NCBI RefSeq assembly: GCF_014356525.2 | Contig: NC_052508.1 | Coordinates: 64,289,417 to 64,353,416, forward strand | Direction: 5' to 3' | Length of the DNA stretch: 64,000 nt | Origin: Nilaparvata lugens | Taxonomy: Eukaryota > Arthropoda > Insecta > Hemiptera > Delphacidae | Shown here: positions 32,547 through 44,564 of the stretch, one piece after another | Position numbering within the stretch: the stretch's first letter is position 1 | How the letters are laid out: each line of letters opens with the position of its first letter | The notes under the pieces: generated by a model | Seen by the model: the letters and a program-made list of their open reading frames with translations, nothing else | What the model was told of the DNA's origin: nothing | The model's database searches: none | Translations under genes and position numbers: made by a program

Positions 32547-35147
32547 AATTTCCACTCATTGGGTCATTCCCGATTTCAAGCATTGAACCGATTTCATTCA
32601 TTAGAAAAACGGTTATCATCAAATGTTGAGTTAAAAACTCAATACACAGCTTTCATGGAAGAATACCAACAGTTGAATCACATGTCACCAGTGCCTCCAG
32701 CACCGGATAATGAAAAATGCTACTTCATTCCTCATCACCCGGTTTTTAAACCTGATTCGACCACTACAAAATTACGTGTAGTATTTGACGCTTCTGCTAA
32801 GTCTACCACTGGAACATCGCTTAATGAAGTATTGTATGTTGGTCATACAGTTCAGCCTGAACTGTTCGATATAGTTCTGCACTTTCGCACATATCAAATA
32901 GCCTTCATTGCGGACATTACTAAAATGTACCGTCAAATCTTAGTCCATCCCTCTGACCGCAACCTTCAGAGAATATTTTGGAGATCTGATGCTACTCTAC
33001 CCATTCAAGAATTCACCTTGAATACTGTAAGTTACGGCACTTCGCCGGCAGCTTTCTTAGCTACTCATACGCTTCATCATTTGGCCGATCTTGATACGGC
33101 ACCCAACTCTGCTGTAGCTAATGTCATTAAAAATCACTTTTACGTTGATGACCTTATTTCTGGTTCTTCTTCGGTTTCAGAAGCTAAGCATTTAGTTCAA
33201 CAATTGATCAGCACATTGGCTCAGGGTGGTTTCGAGCTTAGGAAATGGTTGTCCAACTCGCCTGAAGTTCTCGCTACTATTCCTTCTGATCTGCTTGAAG
33301 CAAACACTTCCAAACCGTTGTTCGATTTCAATGATAGTGTGGTCAAGGCACTAGGCCTCATTTGGAACTCCACTCTAGACGTCTTGACTATTTCCTCTAA
33401 TGTTGCTGATGTATTGCATAAAACATCTTTCACTAAAAGAGAGCTTCTCTCTTGCATTTCAAGCATATTCGATCCATTAGGTTTGATTTCTCCTGTGGTC
33501 ATTTTACCCAAAACACTTTTTCAAAAACTCTGGTTATTAAAGATTGATTGGGATCAAAAAATTCCGCAAGATCTGTTGGAAACTTGGTTGAAAATTCTGC
33601 ATGAATTGCCGAACATTGTTAACATTTCACTTCCGCGTTGTGTGTTATCAAAGGACTCTGATGCCTCGCTTGAGTTGCATGGCTTCGCCGATGCTAGTCT
33701 CACTGCTTACGGCGCCTGTATTTACGTCAGAAGCACCTCTCTGGGTAGCAGTCAAACTAGGTTGCTCACTTCCAAGTCCCGCATTGCCTCTTTGAACCCA
33801 GTTCTCTCTGTTCCCAGATTAGAACTACAGGCAGCTCTGCTACTTTCGCGTCTTGTGAATAAGGTTTTAAAGGCTTCAAATCTTACTTTTTCTAATGTGT
33901 ATTTGTGGACTGACTCGAAAACAGTCTGTGACTGGTTAAGAGCCCCTCCCGATCGTTCTAATATTTTTGTAGCTGTACGCATTTCTGAAATTCAGAATTC
34001 AACGTTTAACTTTCATTGGAATCATGTTCGTACTAGTAACAATCCTGCTGATTTGATATCTCGAGGTTGTACACCCAATCAGCTGGCCGCTAGTCATCTG
34101 TGGTGGAATGGTCCTTCATGGCTATCTATGCCGAATAGTTCTTGGGATTCTTTCTCTAGCAATGTTGCTATTTCTCAATCAGTTCAGGTATTAGCTACTT
34201 CCTCGTCTCGTAATGATGTTATTTCAGGTATAATCAATAGTTGCTCAACTTATCACAAAATTGTTCGTACAACAGCATATGTTCTACGGTTCATTCATAA
34301 TTGTAGAAAACAAAATTCAGTCGCTCCGCGCTTTGGTCAATTAGCTGTCTCTGAAATTTCAGAAGCTGAAAATTGTATCTTCAAATCTATTCAAGAAGAA
34401 GCTTTCTCTGCTGAACTTAAAGCATTGCGTCAAAATCAGGAGCTATTGCCTAATAGTTCTATTAAAGCCTTGTCACCATTCATTCATTCAGATTCTCTGC
34501 TCAGAGTTGGTGGACGTTTACAAAATGCAAATGCTTCCTTTGATTATAAACATCAAATATTGTTGCCCAGCAATCACAAATTCACTCGTGCATTGATTGT
34601 TGCTCACCATCGTCGTCTAAGTCATGCTGGGGTGCAGGCCACCATGGCCAGTGTAAGACAACGATTTTGGTTTCCCTCCACCCGTCGCACCATCAAAAGT
34701 GTATTGCGGCATTGCATATTGTGTTTTCGCTTTTCAGCTCTTCGCTCTGAGCAAATCATGGGTAGTTTACCAGCGGCCCGCGTTCAGGCTAACTTTCCCT
34801 TTTATAATTGTGGTTTGGATTACGCTGGTCCTATTTCCATCCGTGTAGGCGGCCCCAAATCTCGTACTGTTTCTCCATCACTCTTCAGAAAAAAGACCCA
34901 CTCCTCATCCACTCTTCTGAAAAAAGGCAAATGGTTAAACAGTTGTGAAAATTTGAAGGTCGGTACAGTTGTCATCTTGAAGGATCCTGGTTCCGCGCAG
35001 TCCACTTGGAAGCTGGCGCGCATTACTGAAGTTCATCCTGGTAAGGACGACAAGGTTTGTGTTGTCACTGTTCTCACTCCCTCTGGCACTTTTAAGAGAG
35101 CTATTTCGAGTTTAGCACCTCTTCCCATTGATGAGGATTCTAGTTAA
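32547..35147 (+). pseudogene. BEL pol: RT, RNase H, internally deleted integrase
   Basis: 866 residues of BEL sequence continue from the nested element. (The ATG at 32,517 lies within that element and is not the natural start.) RT: LRVVFDASAKS, IAFIADITKMYRQI, the catalytic YVDDLISG at about 33,139, and ELRKWLSN. RNase H: LHGFADASLTAYGACIY near 33,685 and LWTDSKTVCDWL near 33,905. Integrase zinc-binding region: AHHRRLSHAG with HCILC (34,600-34,720), then LDYAGPI carrying the first catalytic Asp. The chain then jumps from GGPKSRTV directly to a C-terminal DUF5641-like piece (NLKVGTVVILKDPG, WKLARITEVHPG). The second Asp and the Glu of the core are missing, a deletion of perhaps 200 residues or more that kept the frame. 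Confidence 0.9.
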
Positions 35148-35315
35148 TCCCCTTGCTCTTATGGTTCATGTTGTATTTTCAGGTTTCATTGTTCTTTTCC
35201 CCTGGTTCTCACATGGGGCCCAGTTTTCAATTTCCAATTGCCTTGCCAGATTTTACATATTTCTTACTTTTTCTTATTGTGCCATACGCCCGTATGACAC
35301 AAGGGGCCCAGTTTA
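35148..35315 (+). other. BEL 3' untranslated region with polypurine tract
   Basis: Follows the pol stop. A purine-rich AAGGGGCCCAG lies immediately upstream of the 3' LTR (about 35,301-35,311); a similar CATGGGGCCCAG is at 35,213. Likely the plus-strand priming site, although the CCC makes it an imperfect purine tract. Confidence 0.55.
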
Positions 35316-38241
35316 TGTAAAATCTGACAAAGCATCTATTGGAATGGTTTCACTTGTTATTCGTTCCGCTACTACGTAGACTTCATGTCGTCATCATGTC
35401 TGTCTGTCTGCGCGCTGTGTCTTTTGTGCGTCTGCGCTGATCAGTGACGTCTCAATCGCGGTTTTTGCCACTGCCCTAATCAGCTGGTTTTCTATACTTT
35501 TATTCGTATTTTTTCGTCGGATTTTTTGCCGTTGCAATTTTAATATTTGTGCTATTCAATTTTTTAGAATTTAATCTTGTCTTTTGGCATCTTACCTTTT
35601 AGTTATTTGCCACTTTTTCACCAAACGTTTGTGGACGTTTCACGTACGTGGCTACATTTCCGCCTTCTCGTTTTTGTTGCTAGCATTTTTAGCTTTTCCT
35701 GTCTATCTATTCATGGAGGTCGTCAAGTGTGTTCTTCCTGCGCTCGGTCTAAACCTTTCATCTGAATTCATCGGACTTACAAAACCTTTTTAAAGTGTGA
35801 ATTATTCTTCAGATTAATTCGTTTGTTCTATTCTTCAGTGTGATTCAATTATTCATCGAGTTCTTTACTCAGTTACTCTGTTAAAATTGGATAAACTTTG
35901 TCTAAAAATTGCAACCTCATGTAAGCTTCAGTTGCCATTTTTTCTACAATTGGTTTCACCTCGTGAACCTCAAATTTTCAAGTGCATCATCTCTACTGTT
36001 TGGAAATCAATCCAAAAATTCCACAATTTGAAGATCGGATTATTCGTTTGGAATTCTACTCGCTCCAGCCTACTTTTCCATTGGGGGATTCGCCTGCTGT
36101 AATGGACGTTTCCATGCTTGTCATCGCATGGCCTAATCACTTCATCACTTGCTGATGTCCTGTTCCTGTTGGTATTGCGGAGTCGTTGCCTGTCTGCCTG
36201 GCCGCATCTCCTCTTCAAAATTTTATTCAGGTTATGTAAATCGTTCTTTTCAATTTTCATTTACGTATGCATCATTATTATTTTATTAATGTCTTCTTGA
36301 CATGCAATTCACTAAGGCCACTGATACCTACTTATTATTTGATTAATGTCTATCTTGACATTCAACTCATTGAGGCCACTGAACTAATTATTATTTTATT
36401 AATGTCTATCTTGACATTCAACTCATTGAGGCCACTGACTCCTACTTATTATTTTATTAATGTCTATCTTGACATTCAACTCATTGAGGCCACTGACGCC
36501 TATATAATTGTATTCAATTGTAGCAATTATTCTTTGTATTTAACAGCTACCCTTGGCTTCACAAGTGATTTTCTGAGGCCACTGACGCCTATATAATTGT
36601 ATTCAATAGTAGCAACTATTAATTCATTGGATTTGACAGCTACCCTTGGCTTTACAAGTGATTCACTGAGGCTACCGACGCCTACCTATTGTTTAGTTAA
36701 TGTCTATCTGACATTCATTTCACTGAGGCCATCAACGCCTATTTATTTATTGGATTTGACAGCTACCCTTGGCTTTACAAGTGATTCACTGAGGCTACCG
36801 ACGCCTACCTATTGTTTAGTTATGTCTATCTTGACATTCAACTCATTGAGGCCACTGACTCCTACTTATTATTTTATTAATGTCTATCTTGACATTCAAC
36901 TCATTGAGGCCACTGACGCCTATATAATTGTATTCAATTGTAGCATTATTCTTTGTATTTAACAGCTACCCTTGGCTTCACAAGTGATTTTCTGAGGCCA
37001 CTGACGCCTATATAATTGTATTCAATAGTAGCAACTATTATTCATTGGATTTGACAGCTACCCTTGGCTTTACAAGTGATTCACTGAGGCTACCGACGCC
37101 TACCTATTGTTTAGTTAATGTCTATCTTGACATTCATTTCACTGAGGCCATCAACGCCTATTTATTTATTGGATTTGACAGCTACCCTTGGCTTTACAAG
37201 TGATTCACTGAGGCTACCGACGCCTACCTATTGTTTAGTTAATGTCTATCTTGACATTCATTCACTGAGGCCATCAACGCCTATTTATTTATTGGATTTG
37301 ACAGCTACCCTTGGCTTTACAAGTGATTCATTGAAGGCCACTGTCGCCTATTACTCGTTCTAATTGATGTCTGTCTTGACATTCAATTCATTGAAGGCCC
37401 ATGTCACCTATATTTACCTGGATAATCTTCATTGTATTTATTAGCTACCCTTAGCTCTTAAGTGATATTTTAAGGCCAGTAACGCCTATTAATTGTTTGG
37501 TCGAAGTCTATCTTGACATTAAAATCACTGAAGGCCTATGCCACATATATTTTTTATGTATGTTATTTGCTGAGCATTTTTTACAGCTTATTGTCATTTT
37601 TTAATCATTATTATTGTACCTTTGTAATAGCTTTCATTATTGCACTCAATTATATTCATTTCAGGTATCATTATTAATACCTTTGCATTTATTGCAATAT
37701 CATTAATACCAATATCATTAATAATTAATATCATTAATACCTTTGCAGTTATTGTCAGACCTCAATGGTCATTAATGTCATTGACCTAATTTCTTTAAAT
37801 TTTGTAGTTCTCTACATTATTTCACATGTTGTAATTTTCCCAAGATTTGACTCATTGTTTTTGTATGTGGCCATCTGCCTATTATTATTTAAGGATTCAA
37901 AGACTTAACCTACTTACAATTGCCTTTGTATGTGGCCATCTGCCTATTATTAATTTATTAATCTCAAAATATTGATTCAATGTTTGTATGTGGCCACTGC
38001 CTATCATTATTTTATTGATCCCAAGATACTTGATACAATTGTTTTTGTATGTGGCCATCTGCCTACTATTATCATCTTATTATTATTAAATCTTATATTG
38101 TTGATTCATTTAGTCTTTTATTGGCGTACTTACCACACTTCAAGCTATCAGTATTTTTATGTACAGAATTCAAAGATTTATTTGTAGGTATTTATACCAA
38201 CTATCATCCACAGTCCACTGCCCTGCCCTTGGATTCTGTCA
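35316..38241 (+). repeat. BEL 3' LTR (2,926 bp)
   Basis: Same ends as the 5' LTR. It has only one copy of the segment that is duplicated in the 5' LTR, keeps a CGTACGTGGCTACATTTCCG block missing from it, and has a longer tandem array (about 36,300-37,540 versus 25,370-26,210). Point differences are few. Confidence 0.93.
36300..37540 (+). repeat. Expanded tandem array in 3' LTR
   Basis: Same units as in the 5' LTR, but a block containing both unit types is repeated once more (around 36,830-37,100). Single-base losses in several units (for example TCTATCTGACATT at about 36,704) distinguish them. Confidence 0.88.
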
Positions 38242-38589
38242 ATATGTTTCGATTTCTTTGTAGGCCTATTCAAGGCAAAAACCTTTGAAAGGTGAATGAA
38301 TAAACATTTCATTTTACATTATGCTATTATTGATCATTGATCCTAACCATTGATTTTGGAATAAAAATTTCATTAGGCTATTGAGTTTGAAAACGTATTT
38401 GTTTTGAAAAAAAAAACTGGAATAATAATTTATTATTTTTATATTATTATTAATATGTTGAATATAACATTGATTAATAAAATTCAGATTGGAGAATAAA
38501 TTTCAACGCAATCCTTGTATTATTTTTCTTGAACACTTTTAGGTTGTCACAGGAAAATGAGGTTAGTAAACATATGAGGTTAGTTTTTT
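38242..38589. other. Flank between BEL and repeat B
   Basis: AT-rich, no gene. Probably interior of the split foldback element or of another insertion. Confidence 0.4.
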
Positions 38590-39429
38590 ACTTTCCTTGC
38601 CCTATTACCATAGGTACCGTAAGGAAAGTATTGATTTCCAAAAAAAATTAAGGTACCCCAATTTCTAAATTTCTATACGTTTCAAGGTCCCCACCTCTGA
38701 GTACGAAAAAGTGGTTTTTGGGTATTGGTCTGTATGTGTGTGTGTGAGTGTATGTGTGTCTGTGTACACGATATCTCATTGTGATCTCATCTCCCAGTTA
38801 ACGGAATGACTTGAAATTTGGAACGTAAGGTCCTTACACCATAAGGATCCGACACGAATAATTTCGATCAAATGCAATCCAAGATGGCGGCTAAAATGGC
38901 AAAAATGTTGTCAAAAACAGGGTATTTCGCGATTTTATCGAAAACTGGTCCAACGATTTGATCAAATTCATACCTGGAATAGTCTTTGATAAGCTCTATC
39001 AACTGCAACAAGTCCTATATCTGTAAAAACTTCAGGAGCTTTGCCCCATCTATGCAAAGTTTGATTTTAGATTATCAATTATCAGCCTTCATATACAATT
39101 TAAACGAAAAATTTCAAGTGGAAAAGATTAAGCATGAAAATCTCTGCAATTATTAATGTCCAGTAACATTTCCACCTAGAATTGAAAATAAGCTTGAAAT
39201 CCGAGAAAATGTGATTATTAAATTGAAAACAGTTGGCAACTGTTGGTTCTATTAAATCATTCACTACGAAGAGATAGCAGACCTCGTGTGTTTCCAGCGT
39301 TATTGACCTATCAACAGCTGTCTCATATCTTTGAATAGTAGGCTTGAGATGCGCGAGTACACTAGCGTCAGGTGATCAATTTTCTTAATGGCAAGGAAAG
39401 TTGTGTGAGTGCGCCACACCAGATTTTTT
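38590..39429. mobile_element. Interspersed repeat 'ACTTTCCTTGC' family, copy B
   Basis: Ends ACTTTCCTTGC (38,590-38,600) and GCAAGGAAAGT (39,391-39,401), plus the shared CACACCAGATTTTTT tail. It shares the start AATTAAGGTACCC and a GT-rich microsatellite with copy A, but has only one divergent version of the internal unit. Confidence 0.7.
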
Positions 39430-39569
39430 ACGCATGATTCTGATACAATTCTATTCCAAAATGAACTTGCAAACTATAAATTATGAATTCAGATGGACTA
39501 ATACAAATAATTTAGGCATTCCATGACATCTATTTGGCTTTTTATCTACTCAAAAACAATAACTGAATT

Positions 39570-39906
39570 GTGTTTGCTTAGTTAAGTCTAGAACTTGAAT
39601 TTAAACCCTACACCAGTCGAGGGTTTAAAATCACGCTGTTTTAAGTCCTGGACTTAACGATTTTTGATAAATAATCCTTGACTCGGAAAGAGGCGAGAAT
39701 CTAATTCAAGTTCTGGACTCATAAGCCCTTCACTCAGAAAGCGAAATTATAAACTCCAGGGTCTAAAGTGATCTTTAAACTCCAGAGTCTATTCAAGTCC
39801 TTGACTACGTTAACGCTCTGACTCGGAAAGCCAATTTTCTGACTCCAGAGTTTGAAGCCAGTTAAAGTCTAGAACTTAGCTAAATCCCGAGCTCGGAAAC
39901 CGGCCC
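39570..39906 (-). repeat. Right remnant of the split foldback element
   Basis: Ends TCCCGAGCTCGGAAACCGGC, the inverted match of the left remnant at 23,901. It carries the same 'agtctagaactt', 'agtcctggactt' and 'ctccagagtct' words. Together the two look like the ends of one older element of roughly 0.6 kb that was split by later insertions. Confidence 0.65.
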
Positions 39907-40415
39907 ATAAAGTTTTAAGGATCTAAGGTTTTAAGGATCCTTGTAAGGCTTATAAGGATAATAAGGTTTTTTGTGTCTGGTAGTAGGCCTACATGACAAA
40001 TTGATAGTGAGAATTGACAATTGGGAAGGCCATAGATGGGCGCATATATAGGATATAGTTGGAAGTTACACAGTCACACATAATTCTGGGTTTGGAATCT
40101 CTAGAGGTGGTGGTTCGCTTTTTTGTACATTTTAACATATAATCGTTTTTTCTCGAGATTCGAATTGAGATAAACATTGCATTTCATCTAGTTGAGCTTG
40201 ATTATTTCCCATCGATTCACTTTAATCATGCAGATTGCAATGAAGGGATATTGTTCTTCAAGTTAATACAGATTACACTATAGAATTCACAAATATATTC
40301 ATACCATTTATCATAATGTACGATGGAGTACAGTAGTAGGCTTGCTCACGATATAGTTTTATGCAAACAATGCAATAATTTGATATTTTCATGGATAAAC
40401 TCCTGATAAGACTAA
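39907..40415. other. Intergenic DNA, nothing recognised
   Basis: AT-rich, no gene. A short 'ataaggatctaaggttttaa' type of repetition lies near 39,908-39,970. Confidence 0.4.
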
Positions 40416-40927
40416 GGCTGTGCAAAGGCTAAAAAAAATTTTACTGGTGATATTTTTCATTTTTTTTCGATTTGTAAAGCCTATCATCAAGCTATCAAAA
40501 AGAAAAAGTTTCCTCAGGAAAACATTTTTCCTAGCATTACTTTTTGAGATATGAGCGCCTAAAGTTTAAATTTTTGGGACAGAACGTTTCAAATTCGGTA
40601 AGAGGTATAAATCTATGAGATTTGAAGAATAAATTCTTCATGATATTCTTGAATAAATAAAACAAAAATTTATATTTTCAGAAAATTTTTGTTTCATTCT
40701 AACAACAATAATATCATGAAGGATTCATCCTCTAAATCTAATGGATTTATCTCTTACCGAATTTGAAATGTTCTGTCCCAAAAATTTAAATTTCAGGTGC
40801 AAAAAGTAATGATCGGAAAAAATGTTGAGAAAACTTTCTCATTTTGATAGCTTGATGATATACAAATCGAAAAACTTTGAAAAATATCACCAGTAGAAAG
40901 TTTATCTTTAGGCTTTATTGCACAGCC
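40416..40927. mobile_element. Foldback element, GGCTGTGCAA termini
   Basis: About 512 bp with arms of some 230 bp: GGCTGTGCAAAGGCTAAA on the left and TTTAGGCTTTATTGCACAGCC on the right. The arms are matched inward through GATAGCTTGATGAT and AAATTTTTGGGACAGAAC. Non-coding. Confidence 0.8.
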
Positions 40928-42979
40928 ACAATAAAATGGATTCTTTTCAACAAGGCCAGTTAGCTAATACACCACAGTCATCAGATATACCTGTGCTATA
41001 TGTTCTATATAGAAGGCAATGACAAGGCAGAGAATCGCCAACGCTGTGCCCTATATTTTCATCGACGACATTTGATAAGATTCATCGGAACAGGTCTTTT
41101 ACACAACCAAGTTATCTGGCCAACAGCCTGACGGTTATTAAGGAGGAGTGTTTTTTTGTAGTAGAGGAAGTGGGTGAGGAGAAGGCAAAGACTTTAAAGA
41201 GATAAGCATCTTTAAGGTCTTTGGGAGAAGGCATGATTTTTTCTGCCATGTCTCACAGACGTAAACATGGTAGTATGGAATATGTGAGGACTAGAATAAA
41301 TTAGTTTATAGCAAATCTTCGGGAATGGCAGTGAATTTGTTCTAAATGTTTTCCTTTAGTTAATGAATTGTTGTTGGACGTATTCGATGCACCTTGCCTG
41401 AGAAATCCCCAAAGTGATGCGTTTTAGACATTTATGGGGTAATGCTATCAACATAATCTGGCCGGCAATTATATAACATTATTTCTTGAATAAAATTCTA
41501 TCGCCACTATTGCAAGTTCCACAACAACCCAATGATCCATGATTAAGCTGCCATAATAATAAATGGCGAAACGTTCATATCAATTATTATTGTGCAAAAT
41601 TTTGAACAAAACCACTACAAGCAATACAGTGAACTGTATCATTCAGAATTCGCTGATCCCCTGCTCTACTCTGTAAGACTCCCTAGAATATTATTATACA
41701 TGAAATATTAGAATATTATTATGTAGAAAAGAAATTGATATTTTTTGATTATATACTTTATTTGAAAAAGTTATATGGCATTTCTACAAACATATCTGTT
41801 TCCCAGTCAACACCACTTTATATTCTCGTTTACTGTGATAAAATATTTAAACTGTCAGCATAAGGCCAATGATTGAATGAGGAATTATAATTCATCAAGT
41901 ATAAATAATTCACATTATCATTAAGTATTGATTATATTCATAAGGAATGCTTACAGTTAAAAATAATAATCTACAATATAAGATAACGTTATTCTGAATG
42001 GTCTCATGATAGTAATAAAGCATTCAGGAAATTAGTTCAACCAAAAGCCACTTTATCCAGTCATGACAGTAGGGGTAAAGTGAAAGTACTGCCCCAAAGC
42101 TGGAGAAAAGCTGCCCAAAGCTGCCCCCAAATCTACCCCAAAGCTGATTCTTGGTTCTAACCTTGCCCAACCCAATGTAATCTGAACTAACTTAACCTAG
42201 CCATACCCCTAATCTCACAATAAATCTCAAATGAAGATCCTCATTCCCACTTTTCTGGAAAAAACTAGATCCAGCTTTTTTTTTATTTCCTGAATAACTA
42301 AGAGACCGTTAATTTTACAAAAAAATTACAAGAATAACTTTTTCCAGTAAATCTAATAACGAATCCATCAACACCCCATTTGTCAAGATTGAACAGAAAA
42401 TAAGGATCTTATGGAAAAAGTAGATCCAATTTCTTGAATAACTAAGAAACCGTTAATTTTATCAAAAAGCTACAAGAATAAATTTTTTCAGTAAATCCAT
42501 TTGTCAAAGGATCAGTCTAACTCAACTCAACTTTTTCTGAAACTCAGCAACAAGCACTCAGAATCTCTGATATTTTTATATTGAGACCTATTACAACTCC
42601 CTTTCTTAAGGAACACCAACCTCAGCACTAAACCACATTCACCTGAATTTCCACAATTACCTGAAACTACCAATCTTCAATGGACAGTTAAGACAATAAC
42701 TTTGAACATATTAAAACCTAGATTCATTATTCTTGGATTTCAAAGAATAGGAAAAATGTTATAAGTGCTAACAGGTCACATTTTGATTTCTGTAATCTGA
42801 ACAATGTTAATCTCTATTTAAATGCTCAATCATTCCCCTACTCATGACAATTATAATCAAATGAACAATTAAAGAAACTTGGGCTTTGAGAGACTTAGAC
42901 TAAAGAAGCACAACTAATATATGAGGAAAGTAAATTGAGGAAACAATCCTTTCACTTTGTCTGCAAACATGCTAATATG
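40928..42979. other. Downstream of host gene 2, no gene seen
   Basis: Contains the expected 3'UTR of host gene 2 immediately left of the stop at 42,980. A TTTATT (AATAAA in minus sense) near 42,284 is one possible polyadenylation signal, but not a unique one. A small imperfect repetition of 'gctgcccaaag' occurs at about 42,090-42,150. Confidence 0.4.
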
Positions 42980-43084
42980 CTAATTAGTGATAGTCCCATT
43001 ATCTTTGCTGGCTCCATCCAATTGCGCCATCTTTTCCTGCTTCACTCTCGTTCTAACGTTTTGGATGTAATTCCTTATCTGGTC
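42980..43084 (-). CDS. Host gene 2, last exon with stop codon
   Basis: 34 codons and a TAG at 42,982-42,980. The acceptor is TTGATTCTAG, in phase 0 after the preceding exon. The peptide is DQIRNYIQNVRTRVKQEKMA followed by a polar tail ending in TITN. Amphipathic and basic, probably helical. The protein was not recognised. Support comes from the phase-consistent chain of six exons, not from a known domain. Confidence 0.75.
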   Translation of the reverse strand, partial: DQIRNYIQNVRTRVKQEKMAQLDGASKDNGTITN

Positions 43085-44173
43085 CTAGAATCAATAAAAT
43101 AAATAATATCGATCAGTGAATCAGTGAATAGACAGTTGTCGATATTCGCAACTGTCATGAAATATGACAGTTTTGGATATATTACACTGCAATTCATTTC
43201 ATAGTCTAATAATCAATCTTGAAAAAATGAGTGAAATCTTTTAATTATATTATTGAGGGAAGTAATTGGCGATAAAATATTTTATTGGCATCATGTTTGT
43301 GCAGGATATGGAATAGGTTTTCCATCATCATAATAAGAAGTGATGAACTATTTACAGAGCTGATAAATAATATAGCCTATACCTTCAAATAAATTATAAC
43401 TTAAAATTATAATATACATGGAGAATAAAGATTATACATTAAAGAATATACATAAAGATTCTAAACAAGGTAACGAGCCATGGTAACGTGCTGCGGGACT
43501 AGTAGACTATGGATTAAAATGTCAAATGAAAAGAGTCAGCTCAATTCCAGAGTGTGAGAATTGATTTTTTACTAAGAATTTTCAACTTTAATGAATGAAG
43601 ATTACCAAGTGGCATAGGTAATTCTCACAAAACATTGGGTTATAATTTTTAATATAACTTCATTGTAGATTTCTACACTTATTGTCATGTAAATTTCATG
43701 GGATAAACTTGATACAGATATTGAACATGGAACTACTATAGAACCATTCAATTTATTTTTGTGTTTTTCACAGACTCCTTTAAGCGCGAGTTACACTAAC
43801 ACTATCACATGATTGATAAAAATATTCTAGACTATTCATTTCCTCTGTCTTCAAAGTGAAGTTTACATTCATTACTGATGATATGCGACTATTCATTCTG
43901 AATTTCTGAATAGTGTAGGCCTATGAGAATGTATTACCCTATTACTATTTATAACTTGTATGTAATATGATGTGTGTGGGTATATTTATATAAAAATATA
44001 TAGGTAGTCGTCAATATTATGAAATTAGCAAACTCTTCAACCCGGGGTCTCAAAGCAAATTCAGAATACCGCTACTTGACTTTTGATTAGCTGTTGACCC
44101 TTTTTCCAATTCATATATATATATGATTTGTGTATCATTCAGTGAATTAATAAATAAATGAATAAACACTTAC
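43085..44173. other. Host gene 2 intron
   Basis: AT-rich, no element recognised; donor GTAAGT at 44,173-44,168. Confidence 0.5.
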
Positions 44174-44241
44174 AAATTCATCATGTGTAAATACACATTG
44201 TGTTAAATAGTAGCTGTAAGCACATTTATTCTTCTTATCCA
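44174..44241 (-). CDS. Host gene 2, exon with VDKKNKCAYSYYLTQ
   Basis: 68 nt. The acceptor is AATTTCAG and the donor GAATTT|GTAAGT. Two bases complete the GTG codon begun in the previous exon, and the exon ends in phase 0. The peptide (VDKKNKCAYSYYLTQ, then CVFTHDEF) is compact, with aromatic and Cys residues, and looks like folded-domain sequence. No known motif. Confidence 0.75.
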
Positions 44242-44564
44242 CTGAAATTGAATACAAAGCAAAACATAAATTAATTTCAATTTGGTGATACAGTATTATA
44301 TTATTCTCAACATACTAATAAGAGATGTTTTCATTTTAACTTGAACTGTTAGTAAATATTGTATCATGTGAGTTTATATGAATGTATGAAAGAAAAATAT
44401 CCTCATGAATTAATAATAAATTGTTGTCAAAGTGCAAAAAGTTATTTTTTTTAATTACCATATTATTAAACAAGTTTGTTTATGAACGTTATGGAATCCA
44501 TGGAGCTGTTGAAAATTATCACTTGTTTGTGTTTTATTAATATTCCATATTGTAATTATAATTC

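Larger units (their letters stand above)
24237..38241 (+). mobile_element. BEL/Pao LTR retrotransposon with nested DNA element
   Basis: Two LTRs starting TGTAAAATCTGACAAAGC and ending GGATTCTGTCA flank a gag-pol frame on the plus strand. The flanking bases are ATAT on both sides (24,233-24,236 and 38,242-38,245), or AATAT if a shared A is counted: a target duplication. Order: LTR, primer-site region, gag, protease, [2.96-kb DNA element], RT, RNase H, truncated integrase, polypurine tract, LTR. It cannot be autonomous: the frame is interrupted and the integrase catalytic core is deleted. Confidence 0.93.

Noticed and set aside
33221..33982. Minus-strand ORFs of 96 and 76 codons
   Set aside because: Antisense to BEL RT and RNase H.
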